A stretch of 64,000 nt of DNA. Origin: Datura wrightii (lineage: Eukaryota; Streptophyta; Magnoliopsida; Solanales; Solanaceae). Within the stretch, counting starts at the first letter, position 1. Each line of letters begins with the position of its first letter. The stretch is taken from assembly GCA_035772735.1 (NCBI GenBank), contig JASDFA010000002.1, positions 3,844,001-3,908,000 on the forward strand, read 5' to 3'. Of this stretch, positions 25,111 through 36,098 are shown piece by piece. The notes beneath the pieces are model-generated. The model was given only the letters and a program-made list of their open reading frames with translations, ran no database searches and was not told where the DNA came from. A program made the position numbers and the translations under genes.

Positions 25111-27011
25111 TGTCACGCCCCACCTTGAGGGCATGACTGACACCTGATGACAAGACCACCATGCTTGTCTAGTTATAACAGAATGAAAATAGGTAGTCAT
25201 AACTATGCTATAGTCGACAAGGCTGCTAACTAAAAGATAAACTAGGTCCCACACGGCCATCATGAAAAATAAACATACATAGGCCCCACACGGCCAACAA
25301 CTAAACCAACAACTGAGAATCTGTAGCCTCCAGGCATCTAGGAGTGGAATAATGGTCGGGACAGGGCCCCAACCTATCCATAAATTGTACAACAAAAGAA
25401 CAAACCTTCTCTAACTATCAACTCCGGAGAAAAGGAGCTGACTAAACTGCTGACTCTGGCTGATGACTAGGGAGGTCCTGAACTGCGTCTATCCGTACCT
25501 GCAGGCAAGTAATGCAGCGCCCCAGAGATGGGCATCAGTATAATATGTACCGAATATGTAAGGCAGTAATGAAAATGGTTGAATAATACTAATAATAAAA
25601 CTGAAAATGACCAAATCGGAAAGATAAGAGATACAACCTGAATAGCCTCACAACCTACTGTATAACTAACAATAAGCAATGCAAACAATAACCTTACCTG
25701 GCCCCCATAAGCTTGGAAGGTACAACCAGCACAGAATAACCCACTTGGGGTCTCCATAAGCCCTGGCGAGAACACTTCAATCTATATACCCCTAACAAGG
25801 TCAAAATGAGTCAACAGGTAACTATAGCCAACCTACCGGGCCCCTGGCTCTGCAACTGAGCCCGCTCGACTCCTATAGCTATGTCTGAGTCCGGTGGGAT
25901 CTTGTAACTGCACCCTAGGCACACAAGGCTCGACGGAGGATCAGTGATGCAGATACGGCATAAAAATAGAAGTCCATTCATGGATGAACTGTAATATGGC
26001 CCTTTGGCCTGGGTATAGTCCCTTGGAACAATATATAGCTCCTTGGAGCGATCCATATAGCCCCGAAGGTGATGATACAGCTAGTAACCCTGAGGTTGGT
26101 CAACAGAAGGTTAATAGGGTAGGGTCAGTCCCAATCTAAATAGAAAACACTAATCTCAAACTAATGGTAGCAGCTAACCACAATGTACGTGCTTTTGGCT
26201 TTCTTACATAGATATAAGTCATATTATAATACTAAAGGATTGACTTGCCGAAGGAATTCGCCTTAACATACTTTGAATGCCGACTTTCGTTTAACAAGCG
26301 AGTTTCAACCTGTAATCGGTTGTTCCACCCAACTGCAGCCCTTATGCTGAGAGAATAGGGCTAATTTCAATAATAAATTCGGCAAATAACGATATCTTTC
26401 GATAATAATAATAACTTTAATTCAACTCTGAATAACTCGGCCAAAAACTCACAATTTCTCAAGAGTTTAGAAGGGAGAAATGCTTACCTATTTCCCGTGT
26501 CCATTTAGAATTCAATTTGGAGTAATTCAGAAAACCTTTACTTGGTGAGATTCTGGTATACCAAGCGAATTTTTGAGAAATAACTCCGCAGCGATACTTC
26601 CCATAGGCCTAGAATTTGTTACCCGAAGTTAATTTGGACGGTGTTTGATAGCGTAATTTGATGAAAATTTGATAAAAGTTGCGTGTTCTCTCTATTCTGG
26701 CTGAAGGGATACTTTGCAAATGATTTGAATTGAATAAGGGGGGTTTATATATAAGTGTAGGGCAGTGGCGGGGACACATCGCGTTGGCCAACGCGCCAGG
26801 GAGGATGCCTTGCCACGCCTCCCAGGGCGCTGGCATGCTGGGGCGCCGCGCCGCCCAGGGCACTGGCATGCTGGCGCGTCGCGTTGGCCCTCGCAGCTTG
26901 ACCTCGCCCCACCCTGCTTCCAAGGCTCTTCCCGCACGCGTCAAGATCTCATTACTCGTCACAAACCCACGCGCATGCCCACTAATAGCTAACATCTTAC
27001 AGGGTGTAACA
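25111..27011 (-). repeat. Gypsy 5' LTR (right LTR)
   Basis: 1901 bp, tgtcacgcccc... to ...agggtgtaaca. It keeps the TG/CA ends that the left LTR has lost. Around 25250-25310 it has a small internal duplication (ccacacggccaac type) not present in the left LTR. A GC-rich block at 26765-26935 holds two adjacent ~33 bp copies of a cccagggc.ctggcatgctgg unit. Minus-strand frames here are not genes. Confidence 0.92.
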
Positions 27012-27016
27012 GACCA
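27012..27016. repeat. Target-site duplication of the gypsy element, right copy
   Basis: gacca right after the LTR end; see the left copy aacca at 17896-17900. Confidence 0.75.
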
Positions 27017-28292
27017 TTTAGGAACATGATTTATGGACCCCTAATGAAACATGAGGACGACCTAACAATAGCGAATATAATGAACAACAACATTATTAAT
27101 ACTAATATACTTTCCTTTGAGATTTCAACACAAACCATCTTACAAATTAATAGCACATATATTAATAAGAACAACATAAAAAGGGATACTTGCAACTGGA
27201 ACACTGCAGGACATAATGTATTCTCGACAAAGGTTGCTTATGAGCTCATCTCAAAAAATAATGAATGCAAATTCAATGGGATGGATCTGACCTGGCTGTG
27301 GAAGATTAATACCATGAACAAACTAAAATATTTCCTCTGGCTAATTTGCATAAATAGGATCTTACAACCCACATGCTTCATAAGAGAAAGATTTGCAACA
27401 CCGATATATGTGGCATTTGTGGAAAGAAAAAAGAAGATATTGAGCACATATTCATATTCTTTAGGTGCACTCCTTCAAAAATTCTATAGGATCAAATGAA
27501 ATGCAGTCATGGACACTCTCATATACGGATGATCAGAATACCATGACTACTTGGATAAAAAATCAACTAAAGTCTAAAGAACCTTTTAATGAACACCTAT
27601 CTTGGGCAGAACTGTTCCCCTTCCTACTTTGGCAAATTTGGAATAATAGAAATAACATCATCTTCCGAAGCAATAACAACCCTTCTCTAATAAGCCAAGC
27701 GTTAAATAAGGCCTTGGAATTCAAATTTATGACTAACAAAAACATCACTAGAAGAAACAAAGAAGTTATCTACATCAATGGGAACCACCACACTTTGGCT
27801 TTTCCAAACTCAATATAGATGGTGCATGTAAAAGAAACACTAGTAAGGGAGGAATTGGAGGAATTTTCAGAGATAGCAACATGAAATGGATCATGGGTTT
27901 CAACATGGGAATACATTATGCCACAACATTTACATGGAAATATTAGCCCTGCTTTACGGTTTTAAGATTGCTATTCAGAAAGACTTTCTACCACTATTAA
28001 TCGAGACTGATTGCAAAGGGCCCATCAGCATGTTATCTAACCATTCTTGCTCCTACCAAAACTTAATTGATGATTGCAGGTTCTTATTGTCTGAAGCAAA
28101 AAGAGCAACAATCAGCATATTTATAGAAAAGCTAATAGAGTTGCGGACCACTTAGCCAAGAAAGAATGCGAGCTAGATATTTTTGAAAGGTTGATTTTGT
28201 GCCATAATCCTCCCGCATTTGTTATTTCTATTTTGAAAAGAGACGGAACGGGTACTAAGTTGCCTAGGCTAGTCTCTTTATGTAATGACTAA
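27017..28292 (+). pseudogene. LINE ORF2, zf-RVT and RNase H, 3' part
   Basis: Picks up right after the gypsy element. FRNMIYGPL and NWNTAGHNVFSTKVAYELI, then LTWLWKINTMNKLKYFLWL, match the zinc-binding region that follows reverse transcriptase in plant LINEs. Frameshifts follow near 27400-27490. The RNase H domain starts near 27810 with LNIDGACKRN (the first catalytic Asp), followed by GGIGGIFRD, and ends with NRVADHLAKKECELDIF. The product stops at TAA 28290-28292. The RNase H tail is typical of a plant L1 subclade. Confidence 0.8.
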
Positions 28293-28319
28293 ACAATCAC
28301 TATTTTCTTATTGAAATTT

Positions 28320-28553
28320 TCACCAAAAAATACAAGTGTTTGTTCCCACCGATATTTTGATTGAATCGGTGGTAAAAAAAAAAAGCAATAGTGTTTTCAC
28401 ATGAAAAAATTATAAAGCTTCCCACTACTTTAGTAATCCCACCATGCATTTTTTCAATGAACTGGTTTGGTGAAAAATAGGTGGAAAAATCATGTTTTAT
28501 TACACAAATTTCTCATTGATTTGCGGTGGAAAAAATCTCTATTTCTAGTAGTG
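28320..28553. mobile_element. CACTA-type terminus, fragment
   Basis: Ends atctctatttctagtagtg at 28553; inverted, this is cactactagaaatagagat, a CACTA terminal sequence. Inner motifs such as accgatattttgattgaatc and ggtggaaaaa behave like subterminal repeats. The opposite end and a 3 bp target duplication were not found. Confidence 0.5.
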
Positions 28554-28860
28554 TTACTAGTTACTAAAAACACAAAGAAAAAATCGACCAGAAAAGTTGA
28601 CTGATTCAATCGGTTTGATCCCAAAAAAATTTTAATATTTTTTTCATAAACTCTGCTGAGCTCGATCGATTTATTTTGAGCCAAAAAGCAGAATGACAAA
28701 TAATTGATTGAGCTCGTTCGTTTAAATATTTTGCAAATTTAAAAAAATATCGAGAAATTGACTAGTTCGATCAATTTTCGATAAAAAAACTTTCATAGTT
28801 TTTGGTGCAAAAAAAAATGACTGAGCTTAGTCGGTTTCAATTTAAATAATAATAAAAAAA
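28554..28860. mobile_element. Second CACTA-like subterminal region, degenerate
   Basis: Repeated motifs of the type gactga..(c/t)tcgatcggttt (near 28598, 28658, 28705, 28759, 28830), alternating in both orientations, are typical subterminal repeats of CACTA elements whose ends carry cgaccagaa-type sequence. No clear terminus. Confidence 0.35.
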
Positions 28861-28964
28861 AATAGAATCAAAGCAATTGAGTGGATTGGGCAATTTTTGC
28901 AGTAAACGTTAGTTTATAAGTTCATTGTGATAGAGGAAAGTGTCGCTTGTGTGATGGAACAAGG

Positions 28965-29120
28965 TCTGCTGTCCAAAGAAGTTTAGGCCTTAAGGGGGCT
29001 CAATATTAAGAACTGTAGAAGCCGGGAACATTGCTTCACTTGGGAAATTACTTTGGCAGTTGTCAGAGAAGAAGAATTCTTTATGGGTAAAGTGATTGCA
29101 TGTTCTGAAGATTAATTAAA
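28965..29120 (+). pseudogene. LINE reverse-transcriptase fragment
   Basis: In two frames one reads LNIKNCRS and then NIASLGKLLWQLSEKKNSLW followed by VKVI, the conserved region between reverse transcriptase and zf-RVT of plant LINEs. Only about 150 bp remains, with at least one frameshift. It is separate from the large LINE. Confidence 0.6.
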
Positions 29121-29462
29121 TGCCTGGACAGCAAGAAATTGAAAGATTTTTAGAGAAATAATTGTTAATATTGATACTGTTTTAATATATAAATTAAAAA
29201 AAAGATGTACTCCACTAGACAGATTAAATTTACTCCAAAGATTTTTCAAATTTGTTCCTTTACAAAAAAAAAGATTTAAATTTTTTGAGTTATAAGAAAT
29301 TCAAAGCTAGACTGTGCCCACTAATTTCAAATTCTTGATTAGCCTCCAAATAGGGTCACTCAATTCAAGCTATAAATTAATCAGTTGTTGCAGTGCAGCT
29401 ACCAAATTCATAGTACAATATATGAGTCTCCATTGTTAAAGCAAAGAAGGTTTTAGGCAAAG

Positions 29463-31483
29463 TTGGAAGAGCTGGAAGAAGTAGAAGAAAGACTCGCTTC
29501 ACTGGTTCAGAAATGCCCCAATCTGAGAATCCTCCATCAAATCCATGCCCATATAATCACTCATTCATTTCTTCCACCTCCAACAATCTCCTTCATTCTC
29601 TCCAAAGTTGTCACTTTTGCAGCCCTTTCACCCAATGGAAGCCTCATTTATGCCAAACGGGTACTCACCCAAATCCCTAACCCTAGCATATTTTCTTATA
29701 ACTCTCTCATTAGAGGTTTTCTTGAATCCCAAATCCCGTCTCACGAACCCCTTTTCATTTTTAAGAAGTTGCTCAGGAGAAATTACCCGAAAGCGAATAC
29801 GTTCACTCTAGCGTTTGTGTTGAAGTCGTGTTCGATTTTGACGGCGTTTAGTGAGGGCCAGCAAGTGCATAAGCACGCTGTTCAATCTGGGTTTGGATCG
29901 TGCCCCTTTGTTCAGACTTCGTTGTTGAATTTATATGCGAAATGTGAGGAAATTGGGTTGTCGGAGAAAGTGTTCGATGAAATTCCTGACAGAAACGTGG
30001 TTGCTTGGAGTGCAATGATTAGTGGGTATTCAAGACTTGGGATGGTGAATGAGTCTTTTAGTTTGTTTAGGGAGATGCAGAAGACGGGGGTTTTGCCAGA
30101 TAAGGTGACAATGGTGAGCGTGATTTCGGCATGTGCCATGTCTGGGGCCTTAGATTTGGGGAGGTGGGTGCACGCGTATATCCACAAGAGATCGATTGAG
30201 AATGACCTTGAGCTTAGCACTGCGCTTGTTAATATGTATGCAAAGTGTGGATACATCGAAAAGGCAATCGAAGTATTCGAAGCAATGCCTTTTAAAGATG
30301 CCAAGGCTTGGAGCTCAATGATAGTTGGCTTGGCAGTAAATGGGCTTGCAGAATATGCACTGGTGACCTTTTCCAGGATGAACAAAGCTAAGGTAATGCA
30401 ATTACTATGAACAATGCTGTAAGATGCAATTTTTCTTACAAAATCGTATGAAAGTTATAATCTTGATGCACATAAAACATTAAAGGAGTGCATGACTTTG
30501 TTCTTATTAGGCTTGGTGTTGAATGCTTGCGTAAAATCAGATGAATTGAGTTGTAGTATTTTATCTATTTGCTATAATCTATCATGGAATGACGAAACTT
30601 TGATGTATTGAGCGTTAGCAGTTTCTCTATAATCTATATTTGAATTTTCTTTCAGGTGGAACCTAACCATGTGACACTAGTTGGGGTTCTTATGGCATGT
30701 GCTCATAGTGGACTAGTTTCTGAAGGGAAAAGGTATTGGGCAAGCATGATTGAGTCTGGTATTGAACCATCTTTAGAGCACTATGGATGCATGGTGGATC
30801 TATTGTGCCGTTCAAACATAATTGATGAAGCTTATTCATTCGTCGAAGCCATGCCACTCGCCCCGTGTCCAGCAATATTGCGTACATTACTTGTTGGGTG
30901 CAAAAAGAACAATATCTTAGACAAAGGTGAAATAGTCGGTCAGCGTCTTATTGAATTAGAGCCCTGGAATGCAGAGAACTATATCCTACTCTCTAGTCTG
31001 TATGCATCAGTATCAGACTGGGAGAAAATGCGTCACGTGAGGAAACTGATGAAAGACAAAGGTATTAAGGCTATGCCAGGATGCAGTTCCGTTGAAGTTG
31101 ATGGTTTCGTGCACGAGTTTGTGATGGGTGATTGGTCACACCCTGAAGCAGAGGAGATCAAAGAGGTCCTAAGGGATATATCCAAAAGGGTATACTCTGC
31201 AGGACATGAACCTTGGATTGCTACTATACTGCACAATGTGAGTGATGAAGCGAAGGAGATTGCACTTTGTGAGCACAGTGAAAGGTTAGCTATTGCTTTT
31301 GGCCTTTTGAAGACAAAAGCACCAACAGTGATTAGGATAGTTAAGAACCTTAGGGTCTGTAGGGATTGCCATGAAGTGACAAAGATAATTAGTAGATTAT
31401 ACAACAGAGAGATAATTGTTAGGGACAGAGTTAGGTTCCACAGATTTGTAAACGGGGCTTGTTCTTGCAGAGATTTTTGGTAA
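29463..31483 (+). CDS. Pentatricopeptide repeat protein, PLS class with DYW domain
   Basis: Exon 1 is 29463-30392, intron 30393-30655 (gtaatg...tttcag), exon 2 30656-31483; 585 residues. PPR motifs fill roughly residues 60-440 (SYNSLIRGFL, NVVAWSAMISGYSRLG, LSTALVNMYAKCGY, HVTLVGVLMACAHSG). The E/E+ region starts with GCSSVEVDG at 452. The DYW domain has the deaminase HSE at 517-519, CRDCH at 545-549 and ends CSCRDFW, a normal variant of DYW. Such proteins bind organelle transcripts and carry out C-to-U editing; the target is unknown. Position 29463 is TTG, with an in-frame TAG just before it and no in-frame ATG until about residue 185, so the start is uncertain: a lost ATG or an upstream exon (an AG acceptor is possible at 29455). 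Confidence 0.9.
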
Positions 31484-31606
31484 ATATTATTGTATTGACA
31501 ATATATTGCAAAGACCCTACTTCTTGAACTGTCTCTTTTGTTTCTTTGGTTTTGGAGAGGGGGAGGAGGGGGTTAAGATTTGGGATAAGAGAGTAATGCC
31601 AGAGAG

Positions 31607-31640
31607 CTATGTTACTCGGACTCTTCAAAGGTCTGACCAA
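31607..31640. repeat. Foldback-MITE end fragment in the PPR 3' region
   Basis: tatgttactcggactcttcaaag is the terminal sequence of the MITE present in full at 31811-31935. Confidence 0.6.
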
Positions 31641-31810
31641 TGTTTGGGATCATTTGAGCTTGAAATATTCCTATACAATTATTCTGTGATCAAGAGACCA
31701 CCACTTAGACCTGGATTTTGACATGTCTTTGTACATCTCCTCTTTTGAACTGGTTATGCCTTAAAGTTGGTGTTTGCGCCATCAACTGACCATTTCAGCA
31801 GGCGCTTGGA

Positions 31811-31935
31811 AGTTATGTTGCTCGGACATCTAAAAATGCTACCACACTCGTGTCTGACCCTCCAAAAATGCGCTACAATTTGGAGGATCCAACACACATC
31901 CGTTGACATTATTGAAGAGTCTGAGTGAAAATAGC
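31811..31935. mobile_element. Short foldback MITE (tgttgctcggac type)
   Basis: Left end tgttgctcggacatctaaaa; right end, read inverted, ttcactcagactcttcaata. The centre is itself palindromic (ctccaaaaatg / atttggagga). I recognise this as a common Solanaceae short element, about 125 bp. Confidence 0.75.
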
Positions 31936-32151
31936 TGGGAAGTATAAACACCAAAACGGCCACATCCCTGCAGTTGGAAGACAGGATTTCACTCAGAGAA
32001 GTTGCCACTTCTGAGGTAATATCACTATCCATGTCTTCGGGTTTCAGAGAAGAAACCAGGTGAACTTCATACTGATGAACTGCACCACACCACACTGTTG
32101 AACATATCTTGTAATCCAATTGTAGCAAAAAGGATGCTTATTGCAATTTCC
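31936..32151 (-). pseudogene. Exon-like segment, unidentified
   Basis: On the minus strand, a possible splice acceptor (ttgatttgcag) at about 32152 is followed by coding-like sequence. One frame gives VHQYEVHLVSSLKPEDMDSD and then EVATSLSEILSSNCRDVAVL. Composition is codon-like and the helical pattern regular. I do not recognise the family. The frame then runs into the MITE at 31935, so this is probably a truncated gene copy or a last exon whose stop is supplied by the MITE. Confidence 0.3.
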
Positions 32152-32502
32152 TGCAAATCAAGGAATTATTTACTGTCTCAGTAAGATGTGTTATTTGCTT
32201 AAGTTAAACACAGAGAAAAGGTGGTAAGCTCACTATTTTGAGGAGAATGTTGGGTTGGGCTCTTCTAAATTTCAGTCCATAATTTGTTGCTCTTCCAGTG
32301 AATTACAGTTAAAGACGGAGCCCATTATAGTTTCTGCTGGTTCTGTCTTTCCAGTCAGAGCCCAACATGGTTACTGGTTCTTGCTTTCCTCTTAACTGAT
32401 ATTTAGATCATCCATTTGTCATCAAATAGAATCAACTTACACAATTAGTGGACTATTTATCAATTCTCTCTTCCCATCTGTCTAAAGAGTTATCTGGTAA
32501 AT

Positions 32503-32575
32503 GTGTTGGTGGAAGGTAACAGATGCCCCCGTAAATCGATATGTGCATGAATTGGCTCGGACACCACCATACTTT
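32503..32575 (+). mobile_element. TS-type SINE, 3' remnant
   Basis: gttggtggaaggtaacagatgc followed by tgcatgaattggctcggaca and ccacc matches the tRNA-unrelated 3' part of the TS SINE family of Solanaceae. The 5' tRNA-like head is missing. Confidence 0.65.
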
Positions 32576-32579
32576 ACAA

Positions 32580-34420
32580 TAACATCATCTTAGGAGCATA
32601 AGCATACTTTATATAATATCTTCATTTCTAGTATGTGAGTAGAACATGTCAGTATTTGTCAATCAACAAAGTATATACCATATAGAATAGTACCAGATAA
32701 AGTGTTTGGGAGAGATGGTTTTTTTAGCTTTTTATAAAAAAAATTAGTTTTATAATTTTTTTACGAGAGATCTTTATTTTTATGCATAATAAATTTGAAT
32801 GGCAGAAAAACTAGCAATTGACCACAATATTGGTTATCCACTATTACAACTTGACTCCATTATATCGAATGATAGCTATATTATTATAATAAAAATATAC
32901 TCGATGTAATTTCACAAGTGGGGTTCGAGGAGGATGATGTATATGTAGTCTTAGTCCTATTTTGTGAAGATTAATCTCTTTGATAAACCCTCGACTTTGA
33001 CTTTCATTATGAAGTTAATATTTTGTCCATATTAATAATAATTGTAGTAATATTATTAATATGGACAAAATACAACTTCATAGTTCATATATCAATTTTA
33101 TTTTTTATTTTTTGTTCAGTGTTCGATATTCAAATTAAAACTCAATTAATTTTAATTTGCGTAACGTATGACTCATATGTCGATTTTCATAAAACATTAG
33201 TCACCATGGAGATTACCAACTATAATAAAATAACAACAAAACAATTTTTTTTAAAAATAAAAATAAAACATCCGTTTTCGTGTAATATGTTCCAGTATCA
33301 TGGTAAACACTTGTAATCTAACTTTGTTACAACAAACAAAATTAATGGACGAATGTCATATTCCACCCTATCTTTTCACCCACTCACTTTCACATCACTA
33401 TTTTTGATTGGAAAATAAAAAAAGTTAAACAATAACAAAAAAGTAAAAGTAAGCTTCTTTAATTTTTCTTGTATGTCTTAATCATTAGTTTATCAACATT
33501 ATTTATTAATCCTTTTTTAGGGATTTGATAATGTTGATTATTACGTTTGACGTGGGCATCTTGAAAGCCCTTTAATATTTTATTGGATTGCATACTTAGT
33601 CCTTTGATTATTGGCAAATTCTATTTTTAGTTCGTATCATGATATCTGACCAAGCTAATTAAACTTTAAATCACTTAAATTCTGCACTTTAGATCCTTTT
33701 GCGAGTGAAATATTCACATTTTTTTTCATAATTATTAACTTTTTGGTACCATTAAATTACTCATATATTGTGTTAAGATTATATTAATATTCATATTTGA
33801 TATGAATAGTCAAATATATCAATTTTCTATATAAAGGATAAAAGACACATATTATATTTAATTAACTAAAAATTAAATATATCGAATCATATATCAATAA
33901 TAATATATTCAATAAAATTTTATAAATAAATTTTAAAAATAATAAAATATATACAGATCTTATAAAATAAAAAAATTATTTTTTATAAACTCTCGACTTT
34001 AACGCGTCGAGTCATATATCAACAACAAGAAACCCTCAACTTAACATGTCGAGTCATATATCATAAAAACTATATCTAAAATTGCCAATACCTTAGGGAT
34101 CAAAATGCTATTATCCCCTATTTTATTTGTAATTTGTCGTACACGTGTCTTCGATCAGACGATTTTAGGAGGTCAATCTTGTTATGATGAAATTGACGTA
34201 AGGCAAGTGTTAAATATTAACCAATGAACGAACTCCACGCTTATTTGTTTTTATGGTACGATGCGTGTGTGAATTACGTATGGTCCACCACACATTACCT
34301 ACTAATTACTATACTATTTTGTGGGCTCCGCCCATGCAAAATATTTCTGGCCGACACTACTTTGAGACCGAAAAAAAAAAATGTGTGATTTTTATAAAAT
34401 ATTTTTTCGCTTTGATTACG
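32580..34420. other. Intergenic, no gene seen
   Basis: AT-rich. It contains a 75 bp palindrome (33008-33082) and a local duplication of about 60 bp at about 33985-34075 (gtcgagtcatatatca twice, after cgactttaacgc and caacttaacat). Confidence 0.6.
33008..33082. repeat. Near-perfect 75 bp palindrome
   Basis: Arms of about 33 bp (tatgaagtt..attttgtcc, atattaataat) face each other across a ~7 base loop. The sequence could fold into one long hairpin. Confidence 0.85.
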
Positions 34421-34424
34421 CTTC

Positions 34425-34545
34425 TTTTCATTTATTAAGAGATTTCAAAAAAGTAAATCTAAAATAAAGTTAAAGGGATTCGACATCTGCTATATATACA
34501 TAAAAGAATAATTTTAATTATATATAAAGATTTGAATAAACTTTC
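34425..34545 (+). repeat. Dispersed Solanaceae repeat fragment
   Basis: gggattcgacatctgctata followed by tatacataaaagaataat resembles part of a short dispersed element common in this family. Ends not defined. Confidence 0.4.
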
Positions 34546-35064
34546 TCAATTCTACCTGACTTCACTCCTTATTGTTACTATATACACTATTTCTACTTGG
34601 AATTGTTGAGAATGAAATTATATAATTAGCATTCGAGAATATATACAAGATTTTATTGGCAAAAACTACTTAATTTACGTGAACTTTTAGATTCATTTCC
34701 GCCATTAACGTAATCACCATCTTTTTTTTTCTTTTTTCAAAAAATTTGTCCTCAAATTCAAATCTCGAAACATGAGAAAGAGAGTATGAATTAGTAAAAA
34801 ATTCAAATTGAGCATATATATATATAGGTGTTTCCGTAATAGCCAAACAATCCACGTATGCACACGTTATGGTAAATACCCAACCATCGAAAAGAGTCAA
34901 ATGAGACGTGCCTATTGGCTACATAAAATTCAAAAAATAATTATTACGAATATATATTTAATTTTATAAATGCTTAATATAATAGCAAAACAAATTCGTA
35001 TATATATTTTTTATTAAATTTCTGACTCCGCATGCAAACCGGAATAAGATCTAAAATTAGCCTC

Positions 35065-35270
35065 AGATGCAGGAGAGCTATTGGATGACCCATCTACTTG
35101 CAAGGAGACTTGTTGGGACTCTTTTCTACCTGACTAATTATCGCCCAGACATTGCTTACACTTACAACATAGGAGGGAGTGATCAGCCGATTTTTATATG
35201 GACAAGCCGAGATCATCTCACTTAGAAGCTGCTTTTCGGATTCTGCGATACATCAATCATTATATGACAC
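35065..35270 (+). pseudogene. Ty1/copia pol fragment (end of RT)
   Basis: In one frame: RRLVGTLFYLTNYRPDIAYT, and after a frameshift SSHLEAAFRILRYINHYM. Both are conserved in copia polyproteins between reverse transcriptase and RNase H. About 200 bp, degenerate. Confidence 0.75.
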
Positions 35271-35339
35271 TATTATATCTTTTCCCCTCATCTTTTAGAC
35301 TTTAATCATATACAGTAAAAAAAAATCAAGATTATTTAA

Positions 35340-35950
35340 GGGCTCGTTTGACCATGCGAGATGAAATAATGATTTGAAATCATATTAGATGAAATTAAAG
35401 TTTTGTTTGGACATGCAATTTGAAATTTTTAAGTTGTAATTTTTTTCTCATGAACATAAAATCCTCATAAATTGTGAAAACCATCAAAAAAAATTCAATT
35501 CTTATACAATATTACCAAATAAGGAAAAATTCATAATAAAGTATAATACAGTGTGTCAGAAAGTCATTCTAAAAAATATATAATATTTATTGATCGAACT
35601 TTAGCTTAATAAAAAGTAAAATTAAATTATGAGATATAGTGTACTACTCCTCCCACATAGTTGGCAAATTTATATTCGATATAAATATTTAGCAAAGGTT
35701 GGTAAAAACTAATAATACCAGCAACAAATTTTATTTATATCTAAAATAAATGCTTGGTAAATATAAAATGGTGGGTTTTTTTTCTTGCAAAATATAAACT
35801 GATTTTGTATTTGAAAAATTCCATTTCATGATATGAAATCCCAAATCAAGCTTTTTAATTTTAGCATTAGATAAAATCGTATGTCTAAATTTTGATATTT
35901 CATCTCATCATTTCAAGTCACGAAATGAAATAACATGTCCAAACACATCT
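35340..35950. mobile_element. MITE upstream of the remorin gene
   Basis: Left end ggctcgtttgaccatgcgag, then atgaaat; right end tgaaataacatgtccaaaca, inverted copies of each other, with tgaaatcatat / gatatgaaatc modules inside. About 610 bp, non-coding, ending ~150 bp before the remorin start, so it may lie in the promoter. Confidence 0.6.
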
Positions 35951-36098
35951 TTAATTATTAATTTTTTTTTCCTTAAATAATTTTGTACTTAACCCCACCA
36001 CATCCTCCTCCTCCTCCTTCTTACACTACTATTACCACACAACCCAAATATACACTAAAAACCAAAAGCCCCAAAAGTAGAAAAAAGATCTTTTTGTA

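Larger units (their letters stand above)
17901..27011 (-). mobile_element. Ty3/gypsy LTR retrotransposon, chromovirus (Tekay/Del-like)
   Basis: 9.1 kb, coding on the minus strand. Order from right to left: 5' LTR (27011-25111), primer site, gag, protease, reverse transcriptase, RNase H, integrase, chromodomain, polypurine tract, 3' LTR (19924-17901). That domain order defines Ty3/gypsy, and the chromodomain behind integrase defines chromoviruses; the sequence feel is that of the Tekay/Del clade. The element lies inside LINE ORF2 with a 5 bp target duplication. Frames are broken in several places, so it is not active. Confidence 0.9.
11960..28310 (+). mobile_element. L1-type LINE, degenerate, split by a gypsy element
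   Basis: One non-LTR retrotransposon runs left to right: ORF1 with a DUF4283-like region and a zinc knuckle, then ORF2 with endonuclease, reverse transcriptase, a zf-RVT-like segment and a C-terminal RNase H. This is the usual layout of plant L1 elements. Bases 17901-27011 are a later LTR retrotransposon; removing it rejoins the LINE frame around ..PFRNMIYGPL at 17900/27017. Many stops and frameshifts make it inactive. Ends are approximate. Confidence 0.85.

Noticed and set aside
28422..28553. 132 bp mini-CACTA element (cactacttt...tagtagtg)
   Set aside because: The ends match for only about seven bases and the flanking triplets (tcc, tta) differ, so only a terminus was called.
29912..30385. 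Minus-strand frame of 157 codons opposite the PPR gene
   Set aside because: Shadow frame of a gene whose sense product is clearly a PPR protein.
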